Assembly (NCBI GenBank): GCA_963744875.1
Contig: CAVUVQ010000010.1
Coordinates: 1-64,000 of the forward strand
Source: JACDAE01 sp963744875
GTDB taxonomy: Bacteria > Chloroflexota > Ktedonobacteria > Ktedonobacterales > Ktedonobacteraceae
Direction of reading: 5' to 3'
DNA length: 64,000 nt
Shown here piece by piece: positions 1-8,406 of this stretch (position 1 is the stretch's first letter; every line of letters starts with the position of its first letter). The notes under the pieces are model-generated. The model made no database searches, had not been told where the DNA came from, and saw only the letters and a program-made list of their open reading frames with translations. A program made the translations under genes and the position numbers.

Positions 1-9
1 GTAAAATAA

Positions 10-94
10 TGACTATACAGTCACACAATCAAATACAAGTCACACAATTTACACCAGGTCACAAAGTATTGATGGTTCACACATTGGCAAACAG
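10..94. promoter_or_regulatory. 19-bp iterated repeats and palindrome upstream of tetR
   Basis: The motif (A/G)GTCACAnAnT begins at 19, 38 and 57, exactly 19 bp apart, with a weaker TTCACACATT near 76. TGACTATACAGTCA at 10-23 is an inverted repeat (5-bp arms, 4-bp spacer) that overlaps the first unit. A spacing close to two helical turns, just ahead of a TetR-family gene and an exporter, suggests operator sites for the TetR protein, perhaps autoregulatory. No binding site consensus is known to me for this regulator, so the role is inferred. Confidence 0.45.
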
Positions 95-124
95 GCCATG
101 GTGCACTTAGCAAAGAGGCTTTCA

Positions 125-762
125 ATGCAAACAGTTCATACACAACACAATCGTTAAAGGAAAAGCAGCGGCAGGAGCGTGAGGATCTTATTATCCAGGC
201 GGCAGAAGAAGTGCTGCTCGAAAAAGGATATTACGAGACATCAATGGATGAAATCGCTGCCCGTGTCGGGATTGCCAAGGGAACGATTTATAAACACTTT
301 CCTGGGAAGGAAGACCTGGTATTAGGCATCGTCAAGCGTGATATGCAGGCACTTCTACAGGGAATTGATGAAGTTATCGGCAAAGAGCAGACGCCGGGTG
401 CAAAGCTCAAGGCACTCCTCCTGTTCGTGTATGCGGGTTTCTTTAGCAAGCAAGCGCGACTATTCACCACCATGTATAATGGCGTCGATATGAAGAGGCT
501 GCTTGTCGAAAAGGGAAGCTGCATGAGCGATCTGTGGCAAAACCTGGTTTCGCGCATACAGTTGTTGCTGGAAGAGGGAAAAGCGAATGGTGAGTTTGAT
601 GCTTCCATTCCCACAAAGGTGATGCTGCTCTCATTTTTCGGCATGCTTTCGCCCAAGATATATGATCATCTGTTATTGGGAGATGATATCTCTCGTGAGG
701 AGGTCATCAACTATCTCTGGCGGATCTATGTCAATGGAATCGCCAATCCCAACGTATCATAA
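125..762 (+). CDS. TetR/AcrR-family transcriptional regulator (frameshifted near its start)
   Basis: This is a DNA-binding repressor of the TetR type. The N-terminal helix-turn-helix is clear (SMDEIAARVGIAKGTIYKHF) and is followed by a ligand-binding helical domain. ATG 125 has a good SD (AGAGG, 6 nt upstream), but its frame stops at 155-157. The regulator frame is open from 73 without any ATG, GTG or TTG until GTG 211, which would cut into the first helix. Restoring one base around 145-155 joins MQTVHTQHN to SLKEKQRQEREDLIIQAAEE, the expected helix 1. I therefore take 125 as the native start with a one-base deletion, most likely a sequence error. The next gene downstream is a DHA2 exporter in the same direction, so the pair probably forms a drug-responsive efflux unit. 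Confidence 0.85.
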
Positions 763-964
763 AACATTCTGCTCTTCATAGAGATTCATGTCTCTTCTCT
801 TAACATAGATTTGTGTCTATTTTAAAGAGATCGGGTTAGTGAATGATCCATTCTATGCCGATAGATAAGATGTGACAACTTTATCGGAGGGTGGGATAAG
901 CGCAGAAGTAGTTTTTCAATTATCGAGTCTTCTCTCGAACTTATTGTTAAGAAGGATTTTTCCA

Positions 965-2683
965 ATGGAAACAATATCGCAAAAAGCTGTGACGGGCGAT
1001 GAAATCGTAGCAAGTGAAGGTGCAAGCCAGAACGTAGATATGCCACGATACACACGCCGTGAAATACTTTCAACCATGACAGCAGTTTTACTCGTTATGT
1101 TGCTCGCTTCACTTGACCAGACAATTGTCGGTACGGCGATGCCACGTATCATTACCGATTTGCACGGTTTTGATCGCTATACCTGGGTCACAACTGCATA
1201 CCTGTTGACATCTACCGTAATGGTACCTATTTATGGAAAGCTCTCCGATCTCTTCGGGCGCAAGTCGATTTTCCTGATAGGTGTCACGCTTTTCCTGATA
1301 GGATCAGCTGCCTCTGGAGCGGCTCAGACGATGAACCAGTTGATTGCTTTCCGTGCATTCCAGGGTCTGGGTGCTGCCGCATTGATGCCAATCGCTCTGG
1401 CTGTTATTGGAGATCTGTTCACACCACGCGAACGAGGCAAATGGCAGGGATTGACTGGTGGAGTTTTCGGCATATCTTCCGTTCTTGGTCCGACAGCCGG
1501 CGGCTGGATTACCGATCACTCGACATGGCGCTGGGTTTTCTACGTGAACCTACCAATTGGAATTATCGCGCTACTGGTCCTCGTTTTCTTGATGCCAAAG
1601 CTTTATAGCCAGAATACCAGGAAAATTTCGATTGATTACCTCGGTGCAACGTTGCTAATTGCTGCTACGGTACCCCTTCTGCTAGGCTTCACCTGGGCTG
1701 GTTCTCAATATGCCTGGTCTTCATGGCAGATTATTAGCATCTTTGCCGGCTCCATTGTGTTCACAGCACTGTTTATCGTCTATGAGGCACGCCTGGAGCG
1801 CGTGAAGGCGCAACCAATTATCGCCCCAAGCCTGTTTAAAAATCGTATCTTTACCGTATCTCTACTGATAACGATGATCACGAGTATGGGCATGTTCGGG
1901 AGTATCTTGTTCCTCCCACTGTACGCACAAGGAGTACTGGGCATTTCGGCTACCAATAGTGGTCTGCTACTCGCACCATTGATGCTTGGCCTGGTCTTCA
2001 GCAGTGTCATCTCTGGACAGTTAGTATCGCGCTTTGGCAGATACAAGTGGGTTGCATTCGTTGGTATGGCGATTACCATTGGCGGCTCGTTACTACTACA
2101 ACGCCTGGGTGTGAACTCAACCAACACGGATCTAATTATCGCGATGATTGTGCTGGGCCTGGGCCTTGGTTTCAGTATGTCGATCTACACAGTGATTGTG
2201 CAAAACGCATTACCAGACAAGATCGGCGAGGCAACCTCTGGCCTGACCTTCTTCCGCTCCATTGGTGCCACCATTGCGGTTGCGGCGATGGGTTCGATCT
2301 TAACATCAGCGTATGTACCAGGTTTCCACAACGCCCTCTCGGCTCAACTCAAAGCAGTCATTCCGGCAAAGGGTCTCAGCGCCTTTGACAATCCGAACAT
2401 CCTGCTTTCGCCAGATAGCCAGAAACAATTGCTTGCAAGCTTCGCACATCTGGGACCACAAGGCCTGGCATTGTATAATCAACTGCTGGAAGCTGTGAAG
2501 ATTGGGCTGACGAGTGGAATACACAACGTCTATGTATTGAGCACGATCCTGATGTGTATTGGTTTTGTCGCCATCTTCTTTTTAAAGGAGATCCCATTGC
2601 GCGGAGGCAAGAGCAGCAAGGCGAGTAGCAAGATTGCTGAAGGTGAGGATGAGGGAACCTCGACAGTCGTAATGATGCATTAG
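965..2683 (+). CDS. MFS drug exporter, DHA2 (EmrB/QacA) family
   Basis: A proton-driven multidrug exporter of the inner membrane, 572 aa, the usual length for the 14-helix DHA2 group. Motif A is visible after TM2 (GKLSDLFGRKSIF), and motif C follows in TM5 (GISSVLGPTAGGWITD). LDQTIVGTAMPRI in TM1 is typical of EmrB/QacA proteins. The C-terminal tail is hydrophilic. The reading frame extends back to GTG 872, but ATG 965 is preceded by GAAGGA at a normal distance and the extra 31 residues look non-native, so 965 is chosen. It lies about 200 bp behind the TetR gene, which probably controls it. The substrate cannot be told from sequence. Confidence 0.9.
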   Translation: METISQKAVTGDEIVASEGASQNVDMPRYTRREILSTMTAVLLVMLLASLDQTIVGTAMPRIITDLHGFDRYTWVTTAYLLTSTVMVPIYGKLSDLFGRKSIFLIGVTLFLIGSAASGAAQTMNQLIAFRAFQGLGAAALMPIALAVIGDLFTPRERGKWQGLTGGVFGISSVLGPTAGGWITDHSTWRWVFYVNLPIGIIALLVLVFLMPKLYSQNTRKISIDYLGATLLIAATVPLLLGFTWAGSQYAWSSWQIISIFAGSIVFTALFIVYEARLERVKAQPIIAPSLFKNRIFTVSLLITMITSMGMFGSILFLPLYAQGVLGISATNSGLLLAPLMLGLVFSSVISGQLVSRFGRYKWVAFVGMAITIGGSLLLQRLGVNSTNTDLIIAMIVLGLGLGFSMSIYTVIVQNALPDKIGEATSGLTFFRSIGATIAVAAMGSILTSAYVPGFHNALSAQLKAVIPAKGLSAFDNPNILLSPDSQKQLLASFAHLGPQGLALYNQLLEAVKIGLTSGIHNVYVLSTILMCIGFVAIFFLKEIPLRGGKSSKASSKIAEGEDEGTSTVVMMH

Positions 2684-2688
2684 ATATA

Positions 2689-2782
2689 AAACGAAGTAGA
2701 GGCGTCACCTGGCGTGCGCCCGCTCCCCAAGGATTATTCATTGGGGAACGGGCGCATGCCAGGTGACGCCTCTACTTCGTTT
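2689..2782. repeat. Long inverted-repeat element (family A)
   Basis: Two arms of 42 bp (2689-2730 and 2741-2782) are inverted copies with two mismatches around a 10-bp loop. The core GGCGTCACCTGGCGTGCGCC also occurs at the ends of the element at 54403-54739, so this is a dispersed family, not just a terminator. It sits between the converging exporter and sulfotransferase genes, where it could also stop transcription from both sides. Confidence 0.85.
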
Positions 2783-2788
2783 AGTTGG

Positions 2789-3892
2789 TTAAGCGCCAGG
2801 CGAGCGAACGGCTGACATAGTCCTGCGCTCGAACGCTTCAAGCGCGTCAAATCCTATTTGGCATGCACGTTCCAGTTGCTTTTGCTCTAGTGGTGGCAAT
2901 GTTTGCCACGCCGAGCGGACAGGGCGCACAAGGGAGGCCGCATGCTGGAGCCAGGACTCATCGATATAAGCAGGATTAATAAACGAGATAAGTTCTCTCA
3001 ACGATCCCTCTGCATCGTTAAAAAAATCTTCAAAGTGTAACGTGAGAACGGACTCAGCGGGAATCTGTGCCAGAGTAGCCAGTCCTTGCTGCAACTCTCC
3101 AGACCAGTAATGGCCGTAGAGAGAGGGCGCAATTTCATAAGAGCGAAAAGCTTCCGCATCGAAATGCTCTGGGAGGAAAGAATAGAGGTCATCAGGGAGA
3201 TCCTCAACGCCTGTGCGATCATTATCCTCAAAAGGATCACAGTCCAGTACTTCAAGGAGGTAAAACGCGATCAGGACCATACGAAAACCATAGTGGCGGC
3301 TCATGGAAAGGGCACAGTCCTGGCCGTTACGTACAATGTGCACAAATCTGGCGTTGGGAAAGTGTTGATGGAGGCGGGCAACGACGCGCAAGGAACTCCC
3401 CGAACGCTCCACCCAGCATTGACGATTGAAACGTTGCTGCAGCCAGCTAAAGAGTCGTTGATACTGTACTTGAACAGGGGCTGGAGGAAAGGTCGACACA
3501 AATACCTGCACATCATCAAACAGGCAATCATGATCAGGTGTAAGATGTGGCAGGGTGGTTTGCAAAAGGGCAGGCACACCTGTTTGTGCATTATAGCGTG
3601 CCGACAAAGAAGTATAAGGGTACAACACTTCATCCATCGCAACCCCATGCTGTAGCATGGTATTCTGTTTGGGATAACAGGCACTTAGAATATGCCAGAA
3701 CTGTTCTCCATTAACCAGTCCCTCCGGGAATGCCTGGGGAATGCGAGTTCCCAGATCGGTAACGAAGGTGAAAAATTCTGATAAGCTCAGAATGGCCGGG
3801 TGATCTCTTAGCATCGTAGAAAGCATCGTAGAACCGCAACGTCCTGTGCCAACAATAAATACAGGAGTACTCGAATCGGAGAGAGAGTACAT
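2789..3892 (-). CDS. PAPS-dependent sulfotransferase family protein
   Basis: Predicted to transfer a sulfuryl group from PAPS to a hydroxyl or amine acceptor. The 5'-phosphosulfate loop is seen near residues 12-22 (FIVGTGRCGSTML), and the 3'-phosphate motif follows mid-protein (VHIVRNGQDCALSMS). Length (about 367 aa) fits bacterial Sulfotransfer_3 proteins. No signal peptide is seen. A TTG sits three bases upstream, but ATG 3892 has better spacing from the AGGAAAGG SD. It is the second gene of a minus-strand pair, 54 bp after the thioester-reductase-like SDR, which suggests joint action on a lipid or polyketide-like product. The acceptor is unknown. Confidence 0.8.
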   Translation of the reverse strand: MYSLSDSSTPVFIVGTGRCGSTMLSTMLRDHPAILSLSEFFTFVTDLGTRIPQAFPEGLVNGEQFWHILSACYPKQNTMLQHGVAMDEVLYPYTSLSARYNAQTGVPALLQTTLPHLTPDHDCLFDDVQVFVSTFPPAPVQVQYQRLFSWLQQRFNRQCWVERSGSSLRVVARLHQHFPNARFVHIVRNGQDCALSMSRHYGFRMVLIAFYLLEVLDCDPFEDNDRTGVEDLPDDLYSFLPEHFDAEAFRSYEIAPSLYGHYWSGELQQGLATLAQIPAESVLTLHFEDFFNDAEGSLRELISFINPAYIDESWLQHAASLVRPVRSAWQTLPPLEQKQLERACQIGFDALEAFERRTMSAVRSPGA

Positions 3893-3946
3893 CAATGATC
3901 CTTTCCTACTTTCAGATAACTAGATAACGCCTTCTTTCTAGCTCCT

Positions 3947-5077
3947 CTACCTGGTGACAATTAAACGCGGACGTTGGACAGCCAGGAGATCAAGGTACCA
4001 GCGAAAAAACGAGAGCAATGTGGGTGCATCAAGAATATAATCACCTGCACCTGAATCAGCAAGCGCGGCGTTGGTATTCTTCCTCTCAAAATACTTAGAA
4101 GCTACAAGGTATGACTGGTAGAAAGTAATCCCCTGGTCTAACTTTTTATCAATCCAGCTAAATTGATCTTTTGTCTCGACACAAAGAGGATCTTTAAGAT
4201 CAAGTTCGTGAAAGAGCAACTTCAGGAATTCAGAGACGGTAGGAGGAGTTGCGTTGGTTAAATGAAAGATCGTTGCAGGATTTGGAGATCTGCTTATTCT
4301 GACCGCCTGCTGAGCGACTATATCTACGGGAATAAGATTAAGAAGAGCTTCAGCATCGACGCGCAAGCGCAGTGCTTCTTTGGCAAGCAATCCTTCCTGT
4401 ACCCGCGACATAGCGCCCCTGAATTGTAGGAGCTTACGCATAAAACCATACAGGCCCGAAAAGCCCGATGCAACAGCAAAATTTTGACTATGACCAATCA
4501 CAACACTGGGGCGAAAGATGCGCCAGGCAAAATCTTTTGTTTGTGCAACCAGGACTTCAGATTTTTGCTTGCTTGCCTCATAGTGGTTGTTGGTTACCAG
4601 TGTAGGATGCAATTCTTCAGCGATCACCCCTCCCTGTTTGCCGGCGACGTAAGCGGTACTCACGTAATTGAAATAATCATGAATGCCAATACGTTGCGCT
4701 AATGCGAGAGCATGGCGTGTTCCCTCGGTATTGATCTGAGAGATTTCCTCTGCATAGCGATCTTCGTAACGAAGCGAGGCAGCGCAATGCCAGAATTGAG
4801 TTGCGGATGAGAGAGATTGGGGATCAACACCGCAATAGGCATCGCATACGTCGCCCGCTACAGCACGGCAGCGTTCTTTGATGCTTTGTAGCATCATGTC
4901 ATCATATCCGTAAGCTATAGCTGCATTTTGCAAGGTTTGCTGGAAACGGGCGGAGGCTGAAGCTGTGCCAGGTCTGACAATGCCAATGATCTCAGCATCG
5001 GTCTGCTGCAACAGCTCTAAAATAATACTCGAACCAACAAAACCCGTACCACCTGTAACAAGGTGAACAGTGCCCAA
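3947..5077 (-). CDS. Extended SDR, thioester-reductase/male-sterility-like (NAD_binding_4)
   Basis: An NAD(P)-dependent oxidoreductase of the extended short-chain family. The nucleotide loop is at the N terminus (VTGGTGFVGSSII), and the YxxxK catalytic pair is in HYEASKQKSE. The body resembles the reductase domains that release acyl thioesters as aldehydes or alcohols in fatty-acyl-CoA reductases and NRPS/PKS systems, here as a stand-alone protein of 376 aa. The frame runs back to GTG 5119, but TTG 5077 has an excellent SD (AAAGGAG, 6 nt away) just before LGTVHLVTGG, so this start is preferred. It leads the pair with the sulfotransferase. The substrate is unknown. Confidence 0.75.
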   Translation of the reverse strand: MGTVHLVTGGTGFVGSSIILELLQQTDAEIIGIVRPGTASASARFQQTLQNAAIAYGYDDMMLQSIKERCRAVAGDVCDAYCGVDPQSLSSATQFWHCAASLRYEDRYAEEISQINTEGTRHALALAQRIGIHDYFNYVSTAYVAGKQGGVIAEELHPTLVTNNHYEASKQKSEVLVAQTKDFAWRIFRPSVVIGHSQNFAVASGFSGLYGFMRKLLQFRGAMSRVQEGLLAKEALRLRVDAEALLNLIPVDIVAQQAVRISRSPNPATIFHLTNATPPTVSEFLKLLFHELDLKDPLCVETKDQFSWIDKKLDQGITFYQSYLVASKYFERKNTNAALADSGAGDYILDAPTLLSFFRWYLDLLAVQRPRLIVTR

Positions 5078-5386
5078 ATGATACTCCTTTTGTGTAAATG
5101 GAAGTTCTAAAAATCGCACAGCGCATTTTTGTCAAATACTTATTTATAGAAAAATACTTCATCCAAAACCCCTACAAAGAGCGGCATTATATGTAGAAAT
5201 AGCATGCTGAAAACAGGATTTTCCAGCTTTGACACAACATTTCTCATGAACGCCACTTTCTCTATAGAATGTAGCACAAGAATCAGTTAACAGCAAGCTT
5301 TCGTCTATTAAAAAAGTATAAAAAACCTCCTGGCTAATCCTGGTGGGAATAGTGTTTGTAAAGAATTTTCTATGAGGGCGGTTATT
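5078..5386. other. Intergenic region, no gene seen
   Basis: About 310 bp, A+T-rich, with no coding frame of note. It should hold the promoter of the minus-strand SDR/sulfotransferase pair. I see no confident -35/-10 pair and no structured RNA. Confidence 0.4.
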
Positions 5387-5446
5387 TTGAGATTTTTGCT
5401 TTGGGGTACACTAACATAACTTTATACTCCAAAGCAAAAATCTCAA
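5387..5446 (-). terminator. Hairpin after the HAMP-like membrane protein gene
   Basis: Arms 5387-5408 and 5425-5446 (22 bp, one mismatch) enclose a 16-base loop, directly behind the stop codon at 5451. The left arm contains TTTTTGC and is followed by an A/T-rich stretch on the minus strand. It most likely ends transcription of the upstream minus-strand gene. There is no classical long T tract, so it could also be a small repeat element. Confidence 0.55.
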
Positions 5447-5450
5447 TTAC

Positions 5451-6590
5451 TTACTGATCATGAAACCCATGAAGTGTTTGATCACGGGACTGTCTCTGCT
5501 CGATTCTTGGTAAACGTGTAGCACTGGAGTGACGAGAGATAATTCTGCCACTGAGCCAGGAAAGCAGGGGATCGAGAGGGGTACCAGTATGTTGAAAAAC
5601 AGGGATAGGACGTTGTTGCACTTCCGCTTCCTGAAGGGCATTCACGATAGGAGGAAGAATAACCTGAATCGTCTGAATGTGCTGTTCAGTTTTCACTGAA
5701 CGTTGGAAGCGTGTGAGCAGGGTATTCAGGGCATTTGCAAGAGGCCAGAGAGCATGATCCTGTGTTAAAGGAGCACGAGCGTCAAGATTACCATTAGAAA
5801 TAGCGGTATGCGTTTGGAGAATATCTTGAATGCCCGTCTCCAATTGTTTTTTCTGTTCGGCGAGAGCATGTTCGAGATGGGCAAGCATTTCTGCCTTGTC
5901 GGCGCGTTCGATAGCGCGTAGTGTGCTACGTACCCAGATATAGACGACGACGGCCACAAGAATTTGGATGACGACGGGGCGCACAAGTGCGACATAAAAT
6001 AAAGGAGAAGAAAGATATTGATGCAGCAGAGGTGTGCGAGGTTGAAATAGCAGGTCGGCCCAGATAAACAGGCTATTGAGTAAGGCGGCAAAAAATATGC
6101 TGCTGCTGGGAAGGAGAGAGGCCACAAGTAATTCTGGTAGCACTAACATGTCGTAGAGAGGCAAATTGGCGACATCAAATGGCCTGGTGCTCACTATTGT
6201 CAGAAAGAAAGCTAATTCAAACATCACTGTGATAATCATGCCTGCAAGAATGGTCTTGCCGCTACGATTTAAGGCAAGAGATAGGATACAGATGGCAAGC
6301 ATAACAACACAAAGCCAGAGTACTGCATGATTGGCAATAAAAAAGGTCGCGGGTATGATCAGGGCAATCACGAGCATCAAGTAAAAAACAGCCGTACTCA
6401 ACAAGCGAGATTTTCGTTCAGCTTCGCGTTTAATAAAGCTTGTTTGATAAGGCTGTTCAGGTAGTGCTGTCAAATGGTACCAATGTCCCATAACGCTAAC
6501 ATGTTTTTGGGTATCCTGATCTTCCCCTATGATCTCTGCTGGCGACCAGTTGGGGATAGTTTTACCAGGGGATGATGATGTGTTGCTCAT
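5451..6590 (-). CDS. Multi-pass membrane protein with HAMP-like cytoplasmic segment
   Basis: Function not recognised. The first 80 or so residues are soluble. Six or so hydrophobic segments follow (about residues 83-230), then a charged coiled-coil (RADKAEMLAHLEHALAEQ) and a HAMP-like stretch (GNLDARAPL...LWPLANALNTLL). The tail is short, with no kinase, cyclase or methyl-acceptor output domain. The layout suggests a membrane sensor that signals through a partner. The next gene downstream in transcription is a separate operon, while the small protein upstream (6625-7194, same strand, 34 bp away) is likely co-transcribed. ATG 6590 has AAAGGAGAAA upstream with a rather long gap. Confidence 0.6.
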   Translation of the reverse strand: MSNTSSSPGKTIPNWSPAEIIGEDQDTQKHVSVMGHWYHLTALPEQPYQTSFIKREAERKSRLLSTAVFYLMLVIALIIPATFFIANHAVLWLCVVMLAICILSLALNRSGKTILAGMIITVMFELAFFLTIVSTRPFDVANLPLYDMLVLPELLVASLLPSSSIFFAALLNSLFIWADLLFQPRTPLLHQYLSSPLFYVALVRPVVIQILVAVVVYIWVRSTLRAIERADKAEMLAHLEHALAEQKKQLETGIQDILQTHTAISNGNLDARAPLTQDHALWPLANALNTLLTRFQRSVKTEQHIQTIQVILPPIVNALQEAEVQQRPIPVFQHTGTPLDPLLSWLSGRIISRHSSATRLPRIEQRQSRDQTLHGFHDQ

Positions 6591-6624
6591 AGCAAGTATA
6601 ATTTCTCCTTTTAAGTATGATTTA

Positions 6625-7194
6625 TCAATATACGCCGATTAATTTTAGTAAAGCTAGAACATGTAGTGCTTCTTCCACCTTGGCAGGAGGAACCTGTGCT
6701 TGAACTGCGATCTCTTCTAAGGTATGTTTTCCATCAATCAAGGAAAAGACGGTCAAGAGTAAAGTTCGCTGCCAGGGTGTGTACATTTGAAGCTGATTTG
6801 TGTCCAATTGTTGTACGAGTCTATGAGGCACAGATACCTTGTGATCAGGGCGTAGAGTTTGGGAAAATGAGGAAGTGGCATTTAATGAGGCTGTGGTTCG
6901 TGGTTGTAGGCTCCACTCAAATGGCCCTTTTTCTTCATCCAGGTGACAGAGATCAGCCTTTGTCGATGAATAGCGGTGTCCCTTACTATCCTCTAAATAA
7001 CAGGATACCACCTGGCCTTTATCCAGTTCGATATATGCCTTACATTGCCCACGAATACCTGGCATATTGCGCACCAACCCGCACAGTAGACCGCTTTGCT
7101 GATAGGTTGCAAAAAGTCTCAGGCTAAATGTCAGGCCCACACTAGCATCTATAGGACCGCCATTCATGAATGCATCCTTAGTAAAATTATCCAT
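6625..7194 (-). CDS. Hypothetical protein, DUF4388-like N-terminus and winged-helix-like C-terminus
   Basis: 189 aa, soluble, not assigned. The first 110 residues resemble the small effector-type domain found beside signalling proteins in Ktedonobacteria and cyanobacteria (pattern SGLLCGLVR...KAYIELDKGQVVSCYLEDSKG). The last 50 form a helical segment with a winged-helix look (HTLEEIAVQAQVPPAKVEEALHVL). The frame extends to 7236, but ATG 7194 follows GAGGGGGG and begins MDNFTKDAFM, so it is chosen. It precedes the HAMP-like membrane protein, and the two may form a signalling pair. Confidence 0.55.
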   Translation of the reverse strand: MDNFTKDAFMNGGPIDASVGLTFSLRLFATYQQSGLLCGLVRNMPGIRGQCKAYIELDKGQVVSCYLEDSKGHRYSSTKADLCHLDEEKGPFEWSLQPRTTASLNATSSFSQTLRPDHKVSVPHRLVQQLDTNQLQMYTPWQRTLLLTVFSLIDGKHTLEEIAVQAQVPPAKVEEALHVLALLKLIGVY

Positions 7195-7414
7195 TTTTAT
7201 GCCCCCCTCATCTACGTAACAACCTGTTATATACAAAAAAACGTGCTCTCCAACGGCGAAGAAGAGCCTTACAAATATAAAGCCGCTTTCACAAGAAAGT
7301 AGGCGACTCCTTAGCTTCCCTGTAGCAACTATAACATTTATATCTTAAAATGTCTATTCCACCATCTTTAATGGCTATAGATGGCTTTGAGAAAGTCCCG
7401 TTACGCATCTTTCG

Positions 7415-8278
7415 TCAACTATCATGAAGTCGATACAGGCGACGAGCATTGGCATGCCAGAGTTTGTGTTTTGCGGTCTCCGTCAGTGTCGTAGTGAGCA
7501 TTTGTAGTGTCTCCAGCCAGCGTGGATAGGATGAAGCAAGCAAAACAACGGGCCAATCGCCGCCAAAGACGACACGTTCTTCTCCAAACGTTGCCAGTAC
7601 ATGCGCTATATATGGAGCAAGATCGTCTGTATGCCAGGATGAGGGATCTGCTTCCGTTACCAGACCACTAAGCTTACAGGCTACATTGGGTAATGCGGCC
7701 AGTTCTTGTAACTGATCTCGCCATGGATCGAGCGCATGTTCTTTCACATTCGGCTTGCCTAAATGATCCAGGATAAACTGCGTATGCGGGCAGTGGCGCA
7801 CGAGGGCGGTTACGGATGGCAATTGATGGTGGCGGATGCAGAGATCAAACGAAAGGGAATAGTCGGAGAGAAGTTGCACGCCGCGAATAAAAGCTGGTTG
7901 CAGGCAAAAGTCAGGGTCTTTCTCATCCTGGATATTGCGCCGGACACCCTTGATGCGGGAGTCGAGATGGGCTAGAGCATCAATATAGGTGTGAGCATGC
8001 GATCCGAACTCGACGGGACAGGCTGCCACGATGCCTTGAATACGAGGATCGGCCTGGGCGCATGCAACTGCCCACTGAGCTTCGAGAAATGCATAGTGTG
8101 GCTCAACCGCACACTCCACAAACACCATTGCCTCAATCGGCAAACCCGCCGTGTGCTCTGCGTATACATCGACGGTATAGGGACGATCGAGTGTTGTATC
8201 ACCATCGGTCCACGACATACGAAAATGCTCAGGATTCCACAGATGCATATGTGTGTCAATAATGGGATAAGCAACCAT
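7415..8278 (-). CDS. Amidohydrolase-family sugar lactonase (L-fuconolactonase type, COG3618)
   Basis: Predicted to open an aldonolactone such as L-fucono-1,5-lactone or L-galactonolactone to the free acid, in the cytoplasm. It is 287 aa, the usual length. The HxH metal motif is at the N terminus (IDTHMHLWNP), and GVRRNIQDE, LDHLGKP and the late FGGDWPV aspartate are the family landmarks. The SD AAGGAG precedes ATG 8278. It is the last gene of the minus-strand arm of the sugar cluster, separated from the aldo/keto reductase by 123 bp that carries an inverted-repeat operator candidate, so it may have its own promoter. The adjoining dehydrogenase and dehydratase genes support the lactonase role; exact sugar is inferred. 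Confidence 0.85.
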   Translation of the reverse strand: MVAYPIIDTHMHLWNPEHFRMSWTDGDTTLDRPYTVDVYAEHTAGLPIEAMVFVECAVEPHYAFLEAQWAVACAQADPRIQGIVAACPVEFGSHAHTYIDALAHLDSRIKGVRRNIQDEKDPDFCLQPAFIRGVQLLSDYSLSFDLCIRHHQLPSVTALVRHCPHTQFILDHLGKPNVKEHALDPWRDQLQELAALPNVACKLSGLVTEADPSSWHTDDLAPYIAHVLATFGEERVVFGGDWPVVLLASSYPRWLETLQMLTTTLTETAKHKLWHANARRLYRLHDS

Positions 8279-8330
8279 ACTCTTCTCCTTGCTAATATTG
8301 AGATAATTTATGGGTATCGTAAATCTGATG

Positions 8331-8375
8331 TACTATATACATTTTATGTGATGTATATAGTACAGTATATAGTAC
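8331..8375. promoter_or_regulatory. Operator-like inverted and direct repeats ahead of the lactonase gene
   Basis: TACTATATACAT (8331-8342) and ATGTATATAGTA (8351-8362) are perfect inverted copies. GTATATAGTAC occurs at 8353-8363 and again at 8365-8375. The unit GTATAtAGTA differs by one base from GTATACAGTA, read on the minus strand at 13677-13686 in the divergent promoter of the same cluster. I infer binding sites for the GntR regulator at 13742. Confidence 0.55.
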
Positions 8376-8383
8376 ACCCCTGA

Positions 8384-8406
8384 GCGCGATAAATCGGGTC
8401 CCTACG
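8384..8406. repeat. Solo arm of the C-family repeat
   Basis: GCGCGATAAATCGGGTCCCTACG matches, on the minus strand, the outer arm of the hairpin element at 54553-54640 (GTAGGGACCCGATTnTATCGCG). It lies across the end of the aldo/keto reductase gene and supplies its TAG stop codon (8402-8404). Confidence 0.65.

Noticed and set aside
5077..5119. GTG 5119 as start of the SDR gene
   Set aside because: TTG 5077 has AAAGGAG at 6 nt directly before the conserved Rossmann strand; GTG 5119 has no SD.
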